From positions 1 to 9,001 of the forward strand of contig JBBRSC010000135.1 of assembly GCA_038245795.1 (NCBI GenBank): a stretch of DNA of 9,001 nucleotides, written 5' to 3'. Both the position numbers and the translations under genes were made by a program. The notes beneath the pieces were generated by a model. The model was not told the DNA's origin and searched no databases. It saw only the letters and a list, made by a program, of their open reading frames with translations. Below, piece after piece: positions 8,173 through 9,001 of the stretch; position 1 is the stretch's first letter; each line of letters starts with the position of its first letter. The DNA is from JBBRSC01 sp038245795 (GTDB lineage Bacteria > Actinomycetota > Acidimicrobiia > Acidimicrobiales > Microtrichaceae).

Positions 8173-9001
8173 ATGGCCATTCGAGTCGACTATCTGGTGC
8201 GGGAGACCGGCCAGAACCTGTTCCGGAACATCATGCTGACCATCGCCACGGTGGTCACGATCGCAGTGTCGTTGTCCATCTTCGCGGGCGTCCTGTTGAT
8301 GGGTTCGGCGGTGTCCAATGCGTTCAAGCAATGGAACGACGACGTGACCTTCATCGTCTACATGTTCCCCGATGCCTCTCAGGACCAGATCGATTCCGTG
8401 GGCCGCGAGCTCAACGACAGTCCCCAGGTCGCCGCGACCGTGTACTTCAACAAGCAGCAGTCCTACGACGAAGCCCGCGATCTCTTCTCCAATCAGCCCA
8501 CCATCCGTGACGCGCTCACCCCCGAGTCGATGGTCACGTCGTTCCGGGTGCGACCGAAGAACCCCGACGCCGACTCGGTGAAGGTCGTCGCCGACAGCTT
8601 CGCCCCGAAGCCCGGCGTGAAGGAGGTGAAGTTTGTCCAGGAGGAGATCCAGAAGGTCCAACGAGCTGCCAATGCCGCGCAAACGTGGGCACTCATCGTG
8701 GCGGTGGTGTTGCTGGTGGCGTCGTTGCTCCTGATCTTCATCGCCATCCAGACTGCGGTGTTTTCGCGCCGACGGGAGATCGAGGTGATGCGGCTCGTGG
8801 GTGCCACGAACTGGTTCATACGGGTGCCCTTCATTCTCGAGGGGCTCGTGCAAGGTGTTCTTGGCGCGGGTGCCGCGGTGACGTTGGCGTACGTGTTTCA
8901 GCTTGCCTCCGGGCGCGGCGCGGGCTCGAAAACATCGGACTTTCTTCTCGATAATCTCCGCTGGACCGACGCCCAGTTCTTTCAGACGATGCTGCTGATC
9001 A
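8173..9001 (+). CDS. ftsX: Cell division protein FtsX, N-terminal 276 residues; 3' end outside the window
   Basis: The frame is open from the ATG at 8173 to the window edge. FtsX is the membrane partner of FtsE; its extracellular domain binds and activates peptidoglycan hydrolases or their adaptors (RipC in mycobacteria, PcsB in pneumococcus, EnvC in E. coli). Seen: a short cytoplasmic N-terminus (MAIRVDYLVRETGQNLFRN), first membrane helix about 20-48, extracellular domain about 57-160 (IVYMFPDASQDQID, VYFNKQQSYDEA, SFRVRP, PGVKEV), second helix about 173-195, the FtsX signature RRREIEVMRLVGAT (199-212), and third helix about 217-244. The expected fourth helix lies beyond the window. It starts 2 bp after ftsE. 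The extracellular domain resembles the lipoprotein encoded at 527-1021. Family assignment is secure. Confidence 0.97.
   Translation, partial: MAIRVDYLVRETGQNLFRNIMLTIATVVTIAVSLSIFAGVLLMGSAVSNAFKQWNDDVTFIVYMFPDASQDQIDSVGRELNDSPQVAATVYFNKQQSYDEARDLFSNQPTIRDALTPESMVTSFRVRPKNPDADSVKVVADSFAPKPGVKEVKFVQEEIQKVQRAANAAQTWALIVAVVLLVASLLLIFIAIQTAVFSRRREIEVMRLVGATNWFIRVPFILEGLVQGVLGAGAAVTLAYVFQLASGRGAGSKTSDFLLDNLRWTDAQFFQTMLLI

Overview
The window is a high-GC, compact, entirely plus-strand stretch of a bacterial chromosome carrying core housekeeping genes. Gene content and order (comF-like gene, hpf, secA, prfB, ftsE, ftsX), the style of the SecA and FtsE proteins, and the near absence of Shine-Dalgarno sequences point to Actinomycetota. 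An Acidimicrobiia-like lineage is my best guess from the protein style, but it is an inference.

Layout: the 3' part of ahcY (S-adenosylhomocysteine hydrolase) enters from the left. It is followed by a small lipoprotein gene (527-1021) and a classical short-chain dehydrogenase/reductase (1049-1924). After an 82-bp gap holding a perfect 10-bp inverted repeat comes a comF-like phosphoribosyltransferase gene (2007-2609), then the long-form ribosome hibernation factor gene hpf (2648-3316). The hpf-secA gap holds a 33-bp tandem repeat that begins inside hpf and duplicates its stop codon, plus two perfect 12-bp palindromes. Then come secA (3508-6228) and prfB (6235-7344), only 6 bp apart. A long hairpin follows prfB, then ftsE (7493-8170) and the start of ftsX (8173 to the window end, incomplete).

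How the genes relate: hpf and prfB act on the ribosome, SecA drives protein export, and FtsE/FtsX form the divisome ABC complex that controls peptidoglycan hydrolases through the extracellular domain of FtsX. ahcY and the SDR are metabolic.

The most interesting observation is that the small lipoprotein's mature domain looks like a free-standing copy of the FtsX extracellular domain: 12 of 20 residues are identical, ungapped, to the ftsX encoded about 7.5 kb downstream, and further landmarks follow in the same order. Other leads are the 33-bp stop-codon-duplicating repeat, the hairpin after prfB whose right arm resembles the prfB 3' end, and a rearranged ahcY-to-secA neighbourhood compared with mycobacteria. 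I see no CRISPR array, mobile element, rRNA or tRNA gene, and no clear evidence of a wholly new multi-gene system.
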